Shown here one piece after another: positions 1 through 13,200 of a stretch of DNA of 64,000 nt. Position 1 is the first letter of the stretch; every line of letters starts with the position of its first letter. Location of the stretch: the NCBI RefSeq assembly GCF_000321225.1, contig NW_004450286.1, positions 274,204 to 338,203 of the forward strand, written 5' to 3'. The stretch is from Odobenus rosmarus divergens (taxonomy: Eukaryota; Chordata; Mammalia; Carnivora; Odobenidae). Made by a program: the position numbers and the translations under genes. A model generated the notes under the pieces. That model searched no databases, had not been told where the DNA came from, and saw only the letters and a program-made list of their open reading frames with translations.

Positions 1-814
1 TAAGGCTCTTGGAAGGAAATAGGAAGGACAGAAGTCCAGGGTCACTAGCATGCTCTGCCCTCATTACGCTCCACGGGGCGGGCCTGGGGCTGGAGCAGCA
101 GGGGTGGGGCTGTGGCGGGAGACTGTGGCGGTGGCGGGGAGGTTTCGCGTCCTTCTGTCTGGAGGGTGAAGTGTGTGAGAAGTGGGCTGGGAACATGCGG
201 CTGTTTGCAGGAGAGCAGGACTGAGATGCTCGATCTCCTTGGGCCTCTGGGAACTCAGTCTGGAAGACTGCGGATCAGCACAGGCCGGGTGCCGGACTGT
301 CTAGAGCCACCCAAGTGTCATCCCGCCAAGAGGCAGGGGTTGGACTTGGTGACCTCAAGACCCCTCCCAGCTCTAGGTGTGTTTAAGTCAGGGACAGGAG
401 GTGTGGGCATCTGAGGACCTCACACTTCAGCCTGCTCAGTGTCTGGGAAGGTGGGCACCACCCCTGGTTCCTTGGCACCCTGGAGAAGACTCACGCGAGG
501 CATCTGCCATGTAAGGTGTAGGCAGCAAGGCTCCCTGCCTGGAACTACACGCTCCGCAAACCTGGCCCTTGGCTTGGCGTGCTTTACGTTCGGATGCCTA
601 TAAAGCCTGCTGCCCTGGTAACCAAGGGCCAGTGACTGCATCAGACGCCACAGAGGCACTAAGGGCAGGCCGGGTGGCTGCTATGCCTCACCCAGGAGAG
701 GTCAGTCTGGCCACAGGAAGGCTGGATGCTCCACAGCGCACGCCACCCACCCAGCATGTGGCCCAGGGCACCTCCCATCAGGAAGCCTTCTAGGCAGCAG
801 GGTGGCCGGGAGAG

Positions 815-925
815 AAGCCAGGCTTTGGAACCTCACAGCCCCGGGCTGAATTCCAATTTGACCTCTTGCTGACTTAACCTCTCTGAGTCTCAGTTTCCTC
901 CTCTGTGAGATGGGGCCGCCCCACC
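815..925 (+). repeat. MIR SINE fragment
   Basis: The stretch has the MIR 3' core pattern: a gctgacttaacctctctgag segment followed by a cagtttcctcctctgtgaga segment. It is diverged and truncated, as expected for this ancient mammalian SINE. Confidence 0.6.
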
Positions 926-1370
926 TGGCAGGGCTGTCGTACGTGGGCACAGTGGCAGGGACTCAGCCATCGGCCCCTCGTTTACTGTGATGCCAGGAGC
1001 TGGGCCTGTGCCGAGGCTCACAGCCTCGTCGGCCCTCGCAGAGCCCCCACTACAATTGTAATCTCTGCACCGCAGCCCAGCGTGGAAGCAGAGACACCCC
1101 TCGTCCACGAGTGTTCTTCCAAGGTTAAAGTCACCACACCCTGCCTGGGTGTAACAAGGCAGAAGCGTCATCCTGTGGGCAAGAAACACCTTTCCAGCTG
1201 CCTCCATCCAAAGGTGGGCAGGTGAGGAGGGGAGGAAAGGAAAGCAGCTGGCCTTAAAGCCAGAGCCAGTGGCCACGGGGGAATCTTTATAGGATACCTC
1301 TCACTCCCGTTCACCGAACCACCAGCCTCCCGGAGCTGGGGGGAGACCCAACTCCCAGCCCACCCTCATC

Positions 1371-1448
1371 TCCTCTCTTTTCGCTTCCTTCCTCCCTTCC
1401 TCCCTTCCATCCTTCCCCTCCGGTCTTTTCTCTTCATCCCCCCGCCCC
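1371..1448. repeat. Pyrimidine-rich low-complexity tract
   Basis: The plus strand is almost purely C and T, with repeated ttcctccc units. It is a homopyrimidine/homopurine tract and has no coding content. Confidence 0.7.
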
Positions 1449-3267
1449 TGACTTATAAAACAATCACCGGGTGAGCAGCACCATCAAGCCACATTCCCGG
1501 GGAAGCTCGTCCAAGCCGACTCCGCTGGCCCCGACTGTGGGCCGCACTGGGAGATGTGGCTTTGAGAGGTGGGCAGGGGAGGGGCTGAGCAGCTGGTACA
1601 GGGGACAGGCCCAGAGTCTAGTGAGGGAAAGAGACAAGGTCAATGAGTTAGTCCTGATAGGTTAGGTAAATCGGGAAGGTGCAAAGATACAGCCTTCCAG
1701 AAGCTGGTGATGAGTGCTGATTACACCCGACTGAATTCTCAAGGTTTTCTATGAGTTACCAGCATGCCACTTACCACACACAACAGCCAGATGCACGGCT
1801 GGAACAACCATGGCCAGTCAGGTCGAACTTGCCCGTGGTGCGAGGACAAGGTGGCGGTGAGACTCAAACCTGGGCCGGCGGGCTCCAGAGCTCAGAACCA
1901 GTTTGAGACACGACCAGTGTCTACAGGGCATCTGTGTAGCGGGCCACCTGTTGATGAGGGAGGCAGGACGGGTGTGGAGGTAGCCACTTGTCCAGCTGAG
2001 GCTTACCAACAAAGTGATGTGGCTAGCCCAGAAGTCAAAGTGAGGGGCGGAGTGTGGTCTGGGGTCTCGGATCCCCAGCTTTCCTCCTCACGCATCCCGC
2101 CCCCAGGTCAGGTGTGTCCAGACAGGTCCCCGGCAAGGCCATAAAGAGCAGGCATCAGGCCGGGCTGGGCTGGGTACTGGGCGTGGGGTGCAGCAGACTG
2201 CTGTAGGCAGCAGGGGAAAGAGGGAGGAAGCACGTTTGTTGAGGACCTGCTATCAGCTAGGTACATACAGCCCGGGGGCTTATTTACCTCTCATAGCAGC
2301 CCTGAGAGGCTTCTCAGTTCAGATGTGAGAGGGTAACAGCAAGACTGGACCAAAGCACCCAACTAGGAGGCAGCAGAACCAGAACTCCCACGTGGGGCTG
2401 GGTGCCCAAAGCCTCTGACTGCCCAGTCCTCCCTCCCCTCATACACTGCAGGCCTGGAGTTCCCTCCCACTGGCAGGCAAGGGCAGGAACTGTTCTCAGG
2501 GGGGTGCACAGGGCCAGCGCATTAGCTGGCTGGAATCTGGTGAGGACAGAGAGTGTGACCGTCTCCGTCGCTCTCCTTTGTGTTCAAGCCCACGGCAGCC
2601 TGAAGTTGAGGTCATCTGTCAGGCTGAGGCTGGGCGCCATGCCCTTGGGTCAGCCTGCCACACGCAACGTGAGGCCGGGTGCAGCTCGGCCTACGTGGGC
2701 TGGGTGTGTGGGGGGGACTGGGTGTGCCAGGTTGGCTCACTGGCACCCTGGACAGTCACATTACAGAACTTATCATTCCCTTTAGAGATGAGGAAGTGAG
2801 GCTCCAAAGGCGATGTGACTCAGAGTCAGTGCCTGGTGGAGCTGGGCGCAAGGCTTCCTGAACCAAACCATGTGCTGCGCCCTACACCCTGTGTCCAAAG
2901 ATGGGCCCAGCAGCACCCACGCTGGGACGAACTCAACGGCAGGGGCTGGTGTGGCAGAGGAAGGGCTGAGGGGGCCAGGAGGGCAGGGCCTGGGGATTGG
3001 ACTGCACAGGGCAAGGCCTGGAAGCAGCCCAAGTCCTGTGCCAGGGTCCATGAGGACCCAGTCCAGCGGGCACTGGTCAGCCGCACTGGTCTGATCAGTT
3101 AGGCCAGGGCCAGTGTTCTGGGCAATCCACCTAATTGACACAACACTCCCACCAGGCCATGGAGTGAGGAGTCGGGGAGACAGGTGTCAAGAACCAAGGA
3201 GAAAGCCAAGGTTCAACCAGGGGAGCAAGAGGGCAGGGTGGGCCAGGAGGACCTCTTGAGTTTAGGG

Positions 3268-3400
3268 AGAGCTAGATTTGATTCTTGTCTAGGCTACTTG
3301 GTAGCTGAGTGACCTTAGGTACGTTACTTAACCTTTCTGAGCCTCCTTGTGTTCATCTACAGATGGGGAAATAATTGGGGTGAAGACCTGGTGTAGAACA
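3268..3400 (+). repeat. MIR SINE fragment
   Basis: The order is that of the MIR core: gctgagtgaccttaggtacg, then ttacttaacctttctgagcc, then a catctacagatggggaaata segment. Moderate divergence marks it as old. Confidence 0.65.
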
Positions 3401-4152
3401 GCACCAGGCCGGGGTTCTGGGCGGCTGATGGAAAGGCTGGATTCTGGGTCTTGGCCCACTGACTACTCCCAGCCTCCACCTGCTGTGGGGCCGGAATTCC
3501 TTCTGGGATCCTGCCAGGGTCCAAGCTGAACAGGGAAGTGGGCTAACCTCAGCCACTGGGTGGAGGGCAGCATGGACTCAGGCCCCAACAATGCTGCCAC
3601 CAAGGAAGTGAGGATGGTAACAGATATTAGAGGCTTCGCTCAGAAAGCTGACAAAGGTAAGCCTGGGCTGTACATGTAACTGCCCACGGAATGAAATCTC
3701 TCAGCTGATTTTTGGCCCTCTCTCTTGTACTTGGAGTTCCCTATAAAAGCATTACATGGTCTCAGAAGCCGGGGTCCTGCAGTGACCTCCCCCCACATCA
3801 TGTCCAAGCTGATGCAGGGGCCCCGAATCTTCTCTAAGGAGCACTGGGCCGAAGATAGCAAAATGAGGAGTCTTCGGCTAATGACAGCCCCTCCTGTAGG
3901 AACAAGCATTTTCTTAGGACCTGTCACCCACTAGTTGAAGAGTCACCTCCGGTGGCCACCTCTGGCTTTCTTTGTTGAATAAAAGGAGAATGACGATGTG
4001 TGTGGTCTAGAAGATATACAAGGGCATGTACTAAAAACTGGCCCTTGGGATTGAATCAGAGACTATGAGGTAAAGCCAGCCTCTTGGGGACTCCCCCACC
4101 CTCACACTGAAAAATACCCTTCTCTTCAGCAAGTTTTGTTCACTCCCCAAAG

Positions 4153-4191
4153 CACGTGAGCTACTTCCACAAGCCTGCTGGGGTCACGTGA
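4153..4191. promoter_or_regulatory. Paired CACGTG E-boxes
   Basis: CACGTG occurs at 4153-4158 and at 4185-4190; the second lies in the palindrome TCACGTGA (4184-4191). GTCACGTGAG differs at one base from the CLEAR consensus GTCACGTGAC used by TFEB-family factors, and USF also binds this core. They lie about 2.4 kb past the SLC29A3 stop codon. Function is inferred from motif alone. Confidence 0.25.
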
Positions 4192-5963
4192 GACAAACCC
4201 CACGAGTGAGTCCAGTGCCTGGGAAGAGCGGTTTCTGAACCACTGTCTGTCCTCCTGCTGGGAGATGCGTTTTTACTTTCCTTCCTGCCTCCCCAGGAAG
4301 GAATGATCCTTTGTGAAATGCTCACGAAGGTGAGCAAAAGTCTGGATAACTCCCACCAGCCAAGCAGCCGACGTCTCCTCCTCCAGGAAGCTGCCCCCCA
4401 CCCCCCAGGGCTGCATCCTCATGGCTGGCCACCCTCTTGCCCCTTCACTCTGCACTCATTTCAAATCATTTCACTCACAGGGACACCTCTTCTACTTCTG
4501 AACACTATCTCCCTTCAACCGAGCGTGTGAGGCCCCCTCTACTCTGCTCCGAGGTGGTCCCCATCTCTAAGCACAGTGATGACTTTACTTTCAAACAGAC
4601 ATGCCCCCCGTTTGTAAAACACCTGAGGTTGGGATGAGTCACCACCCAGACCACTGCCACCAAATGATCACCAGCATTGGAGTCGGTGAAAAAACCAAGG
4701 GAGAGATTTCAGGCTCCTGCAAGGGGAGGGGAGACAGGAGAATTTATTTTTAGTTAGAAAAAATTTTTTTCTTCTAGATATCAAGTTTCAGAAAAACTTT
4801 CAAGGGTGTCTTTTTTAATTTTGTGGCCGGAGAGAGGGAGTGTATCCTAGCCTGAAATGGTGGGGAATATAAGCTGCTCCCACTGGGTGGATTACTTCCC
4901 TGGCTAATCGGCTGTCTGCAGGACACCGGGGTGCCCGAGCTCTTCCGAGAAGGAGCGGGTGGATTTATGGCTCTCGGGGTTGCTGCTTCTTGGGGGGCAA
5001 GCTCTGTTCTTTCTGCATGACTCTCGAAAAAGAACTCCTGGGTCTGATCTAGCTCCTTTCTCTCGGATTCCCAAGCCAGCCTGTTACCCCCAAGGAACAG
5101 CGCTGCAGAAGCCTTCAAGGAACCTAAAGAAATATAAATTACTACTCATGTCAGACCATTGTGGGGCAGTGGGGCACACAATCTGAGGGTTGCCTGCTAC
5201 AACAACAGCTTCAAAATACACAGCTAATCCAGGACAAACCAGGACAGAACACCACCCAGGACTGCTGGCCAAAGCTTCAGAGCTATCCTAATGTGCCTGT
5301 GGGACCGGGAGGCTGGTGGCCCCTTTTGGGACACCTGCTGCCTCTCCAAGTCTTGGTTCCACCTCTCTGCCTGCTCCTTGGCTGCGGTTCAGTCCACAGG
5401 GGCTTCGAGGAGATGGGAGGGAGGGAAGGATGAAGGGGGTCTACCTCCTGTGGGTCACAGCAGGCTGGAGATGCCCCTTGCCCCTAGCCCTGGTTAGGGG
5501 TAGAAGGGCCTTACTATTTCTGGGAATATAAAGCACAACCCCGTAGGATTCCTACACCCTGTCTTCAAATATCCTCATATTATCCAATTGGAGGATGCCA
5601 TTTCCTGCCAAGACCCTGACTAATCCAGCCACCAGTTAGGCTCTCATTAAATATCCAGGTATTCATTATGCCCTTGAACCAATGTGCTTGACATATTGTA
5701 AACATGGACATGAAAAGACTTCCACCCTGGCACAAGCCATAGACCACTTGGAGGATCCCTGTCTGAACACCCAGGCCTGACCCCCTCAGTCTCTAGGACA
5801 GGGGAGCCTTCTGGAGCCCAAGTTTAGGGAATGGAGGATTCCTAGAAGGCCTGTCTTTCTGGGGTCCCCCGTCTGGTTGGCAGGTACTCTCTCATGACAG
5901 AAAGCAGGGGTCTGACACAGCCTTGGGTCTTGGGCCTGACAACTGGCCATTCCAGTGGATTTC

Positions 5964-6110
5964 CTTTTTGTGGGGGGGGGGATTAGGTAGGCTCCACACA
6001 CCCAGTGTGGAGTCCAACACAGGGTCCGAACTCACAAGAGGATCCTGAGATCAAGACCTAAGCTGAAATCAAGAGTCCGACGCTTAACCGACTGAGCCGC
6101 CAGGTGTCCC
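5964..6110 (-). repeat. Carnivore tRNA-derived SINE (CanSINE), minus orientation
   Basis: Read on the minus strand the element begins GGGACACCTGGCGGCTCAGT and continues with the tRNA-like GGTTAAGCGTC box, a diverged copy of the carnivore tRNA-Lys SINE head. The CT-rich tail is poorly preserved, so it is among the older copies. It lies about 500 bases past the SLC29A3 stop codon, possibly inside the 3' UTR. Confidence 0.85.
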
Positions 6111-6615
6111 TCCAGGGAATTTCCATTTTAGGGGAATCCCCTGGAGAGGGAGGGCTGGGAACTGTCACGTCACGCTGTCCCCTGGAGGGAGCAAGGCCGG
6201 AAGAGGCAAAGGGCCTGTGGTTGGGTTTTGGCACTGGCCTTGTAACAGCTTGGAGTCAACACCAGTGACGAAGGTCACAAGAGGCTATAAAACAAGGTGG
6301 AATGTAACCAGCAGCTAGAAAAGTGATAGGCACGCCCACTGTCCACTGAGTAACTGTGGTCACTGTGCCCCATTCAGATGTCTTTTGGTCTCCTTCAAAG
6401 GTCTCAGGAGAGCTCTTGAAAGTGGAATGTGTGCTCGGCACAGCTGCCTGCTCCCCGGGGAGAGGGGAGGCCCGGGTGAGCTTGGCTCTGTACCCGGCCC
6501 AGCTGCAGCTCCCTTCTGCACGCTGCCCCAGCCCTCCCGGCGCTGGCTCCCCATCTCACCAGGGCTCCCAAGTGTCTGTCGCACGGCACCGAAGTTCTTG
6601 CCATCACCCCCACTT

Positions 6616-7270
6616 CTAGATGAGGTGCACGAGCAGGGCAGAGCAGGCCGAGCCCAGGACCAGGCCCAAGCACAGGTAGAAGGACATCACCACCCCCGTG
6701 GCCTCGGCCAGCTCGCGGGGCACGATCTTCGGCCCGTACACGAGAGCCAGGGTGCTGAGGTAGCCGTTGCTGAGTCCCAGCAGGGAGGTGAAGAGCACCG
6801 GGTAGAGGTCAGACCGGAAGAGCACCGTGCGCAGGTGGACGCGGGGCTGGTAGTTGCAGAACATGAAGAGGGGGAGGAGACAGGTCCGGAGGAGCACAAG
6901 CCCGGGGAGCACCTTGCTCCTGGGCCCCGGCACCTGAATCCAGGCTGTGACCTGCCGGCCACACAGGTCGGCGAAGTTAAACAGGAGGAAGGTGGTGAGG
7001 GGGACGAAGAACTTGGTGGTCCACGGCGAGCCCGAGCCCTTGTCGAGGGACTCGATGTTGGTGGAGATGGCAGGGAAGACAAGGCTGGTGATGAAGAACA
7101 GGTAGACGACACAGAAGCCCAGGCCAGCTGTCCTCTTCAGGATGGGGCGGAGGGGTGGTATGGAGGGGTCGCGGGGCCCAGGGGCTGCCAAAGGGGCGCT
7201 GGGGGAGTCCTGGGGTGCCTGGTCTTCCCCAGAAAACACGTGGGCTGGCCAAGCAGGCCTCAGGTAGAAC
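6616..7270 (-). CDS. SLC29A3: SLC29A3 exon 6, last coding exon
   Basis: This exon encodes ENT3 residues 256-473, about half of the protein: the end of the central cytosolic loop ([15 protein letters not shown], prolyl-rich [10 protein letters not shown]) and the C-terminal membrane segments (about five in the ENT fold). The acceptor is cccgcag/G at 7271-7272, completing a phase-2 Arg codon. The frame ends in HLI and TAG at 6616-6618. GC content is high, which also leaves long open frames on the opposite strand that match no known protein family. Confidence 0.97.
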
Positions 7271-10200
7271 CTGCGGGTGGAGAGGGCTTGTGGTCAGAGG
7301 GCCCCGGAAAGCAGGCTCACCTGGGATTTCCAGGGACACGGCAGGGGACCTACAGGCCTGGTACACAAAGCCTCAGGGAGCCCTCAGACATGCGTGTCTC
7401 GGGGCGGCCATGGGGAGGCCCCCACAGTCCCTGGCCTGCCCATCCTGGTGCTGCCTGAAAGGCTGGCCACGAGCAGAGACAGAGGGAAGCAGCACTAACT
7501 GCCCCCTCTGTTTGGTCTCACTCCTTAGAGGTCTTGATGGTTAAAAATCTGGCGGCTATGGCCCTACGGATGTGCAAAAACCCCCACTCCCCCCCACCAC
7601 GTGTCCTACTTAATCCCCCCCCAAAAAGTTCTGTTTCTTAAGCAAAAGTGGGATCAAACTACACACATCGTAAAACTTTCTGCAACAGGACAATTCCTAA
7701 ATACAGTATATAAATGCATTACCTAGCAGCCCAAATAACATCCTTGACAATGATATAAACATGCGTGCACATAATCGCGTCTAGAACAGTATCTCGTGGC
7801 CAACCTTTAACATGGAGACACATGACCCAATGCCCCTCTGTTGTGTAGTGTATTTCATTGTATGCATATGATTTAATATTCATTGTGTGCATATACAATT
7901 TAACCATTCCCTTACTGACGGACATTAAGGTTAGCTCCAATTTCTCTCTACTACAAATAATGGTGCAATGAGTAGTCCCACACATACAACCTTGCACCTG
8001 TATGTATTTCAGTAGAGCAGATTTCTAGAGGAGGAACTTCTGGAGCAAAACGTTTGTATCTTTAAAATTTTGATAGCTGTCAAGTAAATTGCTCTCTAAA
8101 TAGGTCGGACCAATTTGTCTCTGCTCTGTACCACTCACCTGCCCCATCTCCAGTGTCACCTGCCCTGTTAATCTCTACACGGTCGTTGGTTTCTTCAAAA
8201 ACACTGACCACAAATTATAACCATTGAGTTAGTTTCTGGTTTATCATCTGGCTCCTTCGATAGAAGGACCATGTTTGCCTGTTTCCAGCTAAATCTCCCG
8301 GCACAGAGTAACCCTTCAAAACATAATTATAACTAATATGTCTATAAAGGTGTCTTTCCCCCCATATCCTCAACACTGAATATTATCAATATTTTCCATT
8401 TCTGCTACTCTGACCACAGTAGAAGACGCTTGGGTCACCTGGCCTCACCGTCTTGCTGTGTGACCTTGCCTGAGTCACTCAACCTCTCTGGGCCTCAGGT
8501 GCTGAAAGCCAGGAGACATAGGCTGACTGCACGACCACACCTCACACAGAAGGCTTGGTGTGGGGATGGGAGAACAGTAGCTCAGTGATGGCTGGCTTCT
8601 GGTATCAGCCCCCGTTCTGTCTCCCCATGTGACCTTAGGCCAGGCACACCCCTCTCTGGGCTCAGTCTCCTCCTCTGTAAGATGGAGGAGTGCTGCAGCT
8701 GCGAGCTTCTGAGCCCCCTGCCAAACCACCCATCCTAAGCGCCTACGGGTAATAAGCGAGTTGCTGGGACGGCTCCTCCTCTGAGCCGCTTTTCTGTGTG
8801 ATGCTCAGCTGGGCACTGCAGCCCTGAACTCTGTCTTGTTCCACAACCGCTATCTAGGGAAAGGAGTATTCTTACTTCCCCCACTACTCAGTGGCAGGTC
8901 CCAGCCTGAAGTCAGCTCTGGGAGGGCTCCACCCCAAGGTGCCCTGGTCAAAGCTCTTCCTCATCAAGCTCTTCCACATCTGTCTCATGTCGCCCTCCTG
9001 GAGCCAGCAGCTCCCTCCCCCACCAAGGCCTGGGGCTCCATTCATCCTGGGGGCAGCCCCCGTGGGCTTCCCTTTTAACTATGATTTAGTCTGAGCAGCC
9101 CCAGGAGCACGGCTGTCTCCAAAGCTCCTTCCTCAGATGCGTTTCTGTAAACCTAGAAGTCTTGACCAAAGTGTTAATCAGCAAAGAAGCAGAAGCTTCC
9201 ATGGGACAGCATAGCCCCTGGCTCAGTTGGGAAGGATTTTATGAGGATTTCAGTTGGAAAGTGAGACTGGAAACTAAGGTGACCAACTGTCCCATTTGCT
9301 GAGACTGTCCTGGTTTTAGCACCAAAAGACCCTCATCCTGGGAACCCCTTCAGTCCCAGGCAAACGGGGAAGGTTGGCCACCCCACTGGAGATGGAGATA
9401 GACCCATGTGAAGCACCATGAAACAGGACACAGCGACAGAGCAGGAGTACTGGGACCCTCCTGCCTTTTGTCCGTTCCATGACTCAAACATGGTGCAAAG
9501 GACACAGCTGTGGAAACAAATCCGGGTTCAAACCCCAGTCTGCGACTCACCAGGGGAGCAGCCTGGGCACGTCTATTAACTTACAAAGCCTCAGTTTCCT
9601 CATCTGTAAAATGGGGAAGGACGGTAACAACTGCACACAGTTGTCACACATGAGAAGTGAAAAAAAGACACCCAGGCATAAACCGCTGAGCTCAGTGCCA
9701 CTATACAACATGGGTCCCTGTGGGAAAGGGCAGAGCCAGGGCCTGGGCCTCCCCAGCTCAGCCGGCTTGCCCACTGGGCGGCCACAGGCTGGCCCCCTGG
9801 CCTTCTCTGGCTCTGCTTCTTCACCTGTAGAAAGGGGCAAATAATTCCTGCTTCTCCTACATCAAATACAACAGTGGATTGGAAAATGCCTTGCCAAGAA
9901 TAAAATGTGAGAAAAAGTTAAGGGCTATTGTTAAAAGAGCAGCGAGAAGCACAAAGAAAAAGGAGGGATGAGAGAGAGAAAGCGTGAGAGAGGCTGAAGT
10001 GAGAGAAAAGGTCCCCCAGGGGGAGGGAGGCCTGGGGAGACGGTGAGTACAACTCAGCTCTGGGGTCAAGGGGGCGCTCAGGCACGACGTTCAACCTCGC
10101 AGAACTAAGCCGGGGTTCTTGCGTGTGCATGGGGCCGGCCGTGATGCACCGTAGTGCTGCACCCCACGAGGAACAGGTGCCTGAGCCCCAGGGGAGAGAT

Positions 10201-13200
10201 GGCCCATCAGGCCGGGCTGAGGACAGTGCAGAAGCGGCAGAGGTGCTCCGCNNNNNNNNNNNNNNNNNNNNNNNNNNNNNNNNNNNNNNNNNNNNNNNNN
10301 NNNNNNNNNNNNNNNNNNNNNNNNNNNNNNNNNNNNNNNNNNNNNNNNNNNNNNNNNNNNNNNNNNNNNNNNNNNNNNNNNNNNNNNNNNNNNNNNNNNN
10401 NNNNNNNNNNNNNNNNNNNNNNNNNNNNNNNNNNNNNNNNNNNNNNNNNNNNNNNNNNNNNNNNNNNNNNNNNNNNNNNNNNNNNNNNNNNNNNNNNNNN
10501 NNNNNNNNNNNNNNNNNNNNNNNNNNNNNNNNNNNNNNNNNNNNNNNNNNNNNNNNNNNNNNNNNNNNNNNNNNNNNNNNNNNNNNNNNNNNNNNNNNNN
10601 NNNNNNNNNNNNNNNNNNNNNNNNNNNNNNNNNNNNNNNNNNNNNNNNNNNNNNNNNNNNNNNNNNNNNNNNNNNNNNNNNNNNNNNNNNNNNNNNNNNN
10701 NNNNNNNNNNNNNNNNNNNNNNNNNNNNNNNNNNNNNNNNNNNNNNNNNNNNNNNNNNNNNNNNNNNNNNNNNNNNNNNNNNNNNNNNNNNNNNNNNNNN
10801 NNNNNNNNNNNNNNNNNNNNNNNNNNNNNNNNNNNNNNNNNNNNNNNNNNNNNNNNNNNNNNNNNNNNNNNNNNNNNNNNNNNNNNNNNNNNNNNNNNNN
10901 NNNNNNNNNNNNNNNNNNNNNNNNNNNNNNNNNNNNNNNNNNNNNNNNNNNNNNNNNNNNNNNNNNNNNNNNNNNNNNNNNNNNNNNNNNNNNNNNNNNN
11001 NNNNNNNNNNNNNNNNNNNNNNNNNNNNNNNNNNNNNNNNNNNNNNNNNNGGGGGGGGGCTCTCTCCCCGGTGGGGAGATGCTCAGTAAGCGAGAAAGCA
11101 ACCAGGCCACCCAGCCAGCTAAGGGAAGACCGCAAGCAGGTCCGGCCGGTAGAAGCAGAGCTGGGGGCCGCCCGACGGCAGGGCGGGCCTCACCTGGCGT
11201 ACTCCAGCCGCGGTAGCAGCAGGTAGAGGCCGATGCAGAGCCCCAGGAAGACGTCCGCCGTCAGGAAGAAGGCCAGGGTGCTGTCCGTCACATCGCTGGA
11301 CGCCGCCAGGTCCACCAGCAGGGCCACGGCACTGATCGTGCCCCCCATGGCTCCTCCTGCCGAGAGCACAGGCCTGTCACCGAGATGGGCGGGCGGGCCC
11401 ACCTTCCTCCACCTCCGACCCTGGACCCTCCATTTCTCTTCACTGCCCTTCTGGTGGAGTCAGCAGTTTTAGATTCAGGGCCGGGACTTCTCAGAGAGCC
11501 CTCTCCTGTGCCCTCGGCCCAAACCACCTACCAGCCGAAGTGGGCCAGAGGTTCAGGGAATGTTCTAGCACAGGCCCTCCCATGGCTCGGAGCAACAGAA
11601 CCGCCATGTCGCCCACCCGCGAGCTCACGGAACCTACCTTGTACCCCACGGGAGGTGTGGCGCATACACACGTGAACACGGGTGTGCGCAAAACACACAC
11701 GCGCTCACGCTTTCTCATACACACTCTCTCTCTCACACACACACATTGCTGTGCTATCACAGTCTTACACACTCACACTCACATGCATGCAGCCGCCCTC
11801 CCACATGGAATGCTCTCTCGCCAAGGGCTTTGCCATGTGACCCATGTGACTCCGTGCCACCACCATTCACCGCTACCAACAGAGGAGGCGGCACAACTTA
11901 GTGGATCCATGGCTCTGGGCGCCAAACGGATGTACATCTGACCCTTGACCCTGCAGCTCACTCGCTGCGACTTGGGGGCTAACGTGACTCCTTGGAGCCC
12001 CAGTTTGCTAGTCTATAAAATGGCGCTAACAAGCCCTGCCTTGCATAGCTGCTCTGAGGACTGAATGTCCGGAAAGGGCCCAACACACGGTCGGCTTTCA
12101 ACAAGTACCGGTCCCCTTCATTGCCACAATCACACCGTCACTTCTGGGAGGCGGGGGTGGGGGGGATGTGCCTTACTTTTCTGTCGAACCCTCACAGCCG
12201 TGGCTAGTCAACCTGTGCTGGGCAAGACTAAGAGATCAGACATGTTGTGCATGCCCCCAGATCACTTACTCCTCTCCGTCTCTGTTTCTTTGCCCGGAAA
12301 ATGGGGCTAATACTTGTCCTCTCCGTCCCCCGAGGCCTGGTGAGTATGTTGCACTGCCGGGCTGAATGAACGCGTCTGCCCGCATTCGAGGACCAGGATA
12401 CTGATTCTCAGCGAGACAAGGAGGTGGCAAACCGCAGACAGCAAACAGCAAACTGGTCTGCGTGGGCAGGGACGGCCCTGTCATTGTCATGCAGCCCTGA
12501 CCAGGCGGCACCTTCTGCCTGGTGTCGCACGAGCAGGAGCGGAGAGCAACGGTTGAGGGCCTCACCCACACTCTGCCCGACAGCGCTGGGGCTCAGCTTC
12601 ATTTGCCTGGGCAGGGCCCGGCATCGGGATTTGAAAGGATGGCGGAGATTTCAAAGCGCAGTGATGACAAAGAGCACAGACTCTGGAACCAGAACATCTG
12701 AATCCAATCCTGGTTCGACCGCTTCCGGCTGTGTGGCCTTCAGCAAGTCACTCAACTTCTCTGTGCCTCCATGTCTTCATCTGTAGAATGGGGATGTGAG
12801 TAATACCCACATCAAAGGGCTCTTACGAAGATAAAAAGGATTCTGAGCCGGAAAGCATTCAGAAAGGTGCCCAGCACACAGAAGTGTCTATGAATCCTCT
12901 CAGATCCCCAGTTAGGTGTTCTGCTATTTCTGTCCTTCCTACATCAAAGCAGCAACAACAGGGTAAACTCTTCGCCAACTTCGGAGAAGCTGTAATCCCC
13001 ACCTGGGTGTTTTGTAAGAACTGGAGCTCAACTTGAGTAAGACACTTGCCGGCTACCCTGAGGAACAGATCTTAACATCACTGCCTATTGATTTCCCTCT
13101 CTCTCTCCTCAACTTGTAGGGAATTTACAATATTATCATCAACAACAAACCAGGCCTCCGGGAGCTCATCTTTCATGACTCCCTACTTTTATCTCATCAG

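Larger units (their letters stand above)
1..5963. other. Intergenic DNA downstream of SLC29A3
   Basis: No exon with a recognisable protein product was found on either strand. The open frames here are short, lack family similarity and overlap one another. The stretch holds old MIR fragments, a pyrimidine-rich tract and two nearby CACGTG motifs. The unknown 3' end of SLC29A3 lies in its right part. The block at about 4660-5160 is AT-rich and free of obvious repeats, so it could be a conserved noncoding element or distal 3' UTR. In other mammals CDH23 is the next gene on this side, but none of its exons were recognised. Confidence 0.6.
7271..11193 (-). other. SLC29A3: SLC29A3 intron 5
   Basis: The intron has GT-AG borders (gccag/GTGAGG donor at the right, cccgcag acceptor at the left). 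It contains an L1M-like fragment, MIR fragments, a short inverted-repeat DNA transposon and the assembly gap. No additional exon was recognised. Confidence 0.85.

Noticed and set aside
4743..4748. Minus-strand AATAAA as the SLC29A3 polyadenylation signal
   Set aside because: It lies nearly 1.9 kb past the stop codon with no downstream GU-rich support that could be judged. It is left as a weak candidate, not a feature.
1..6000. A possible CDH23 exon at the left edge
   Set aside because: Synteny places CDH23 further away, and no cadherin-repeat or signal-peptide coding sequence was found here.
6385..7458. A plus-strand open frame of 357 codons
   Set aside because: It lies antisense to SLC29A3 exon 6. 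High GC and the codon pattern of the real exon leave the opposite strand open. Its Glu/Gly/Ala-rich product has no family features.
9918..11226. Open frames of 311-405 codons on both strands
   Set aside because: They span the run of N and are artefacts of undefined bases.
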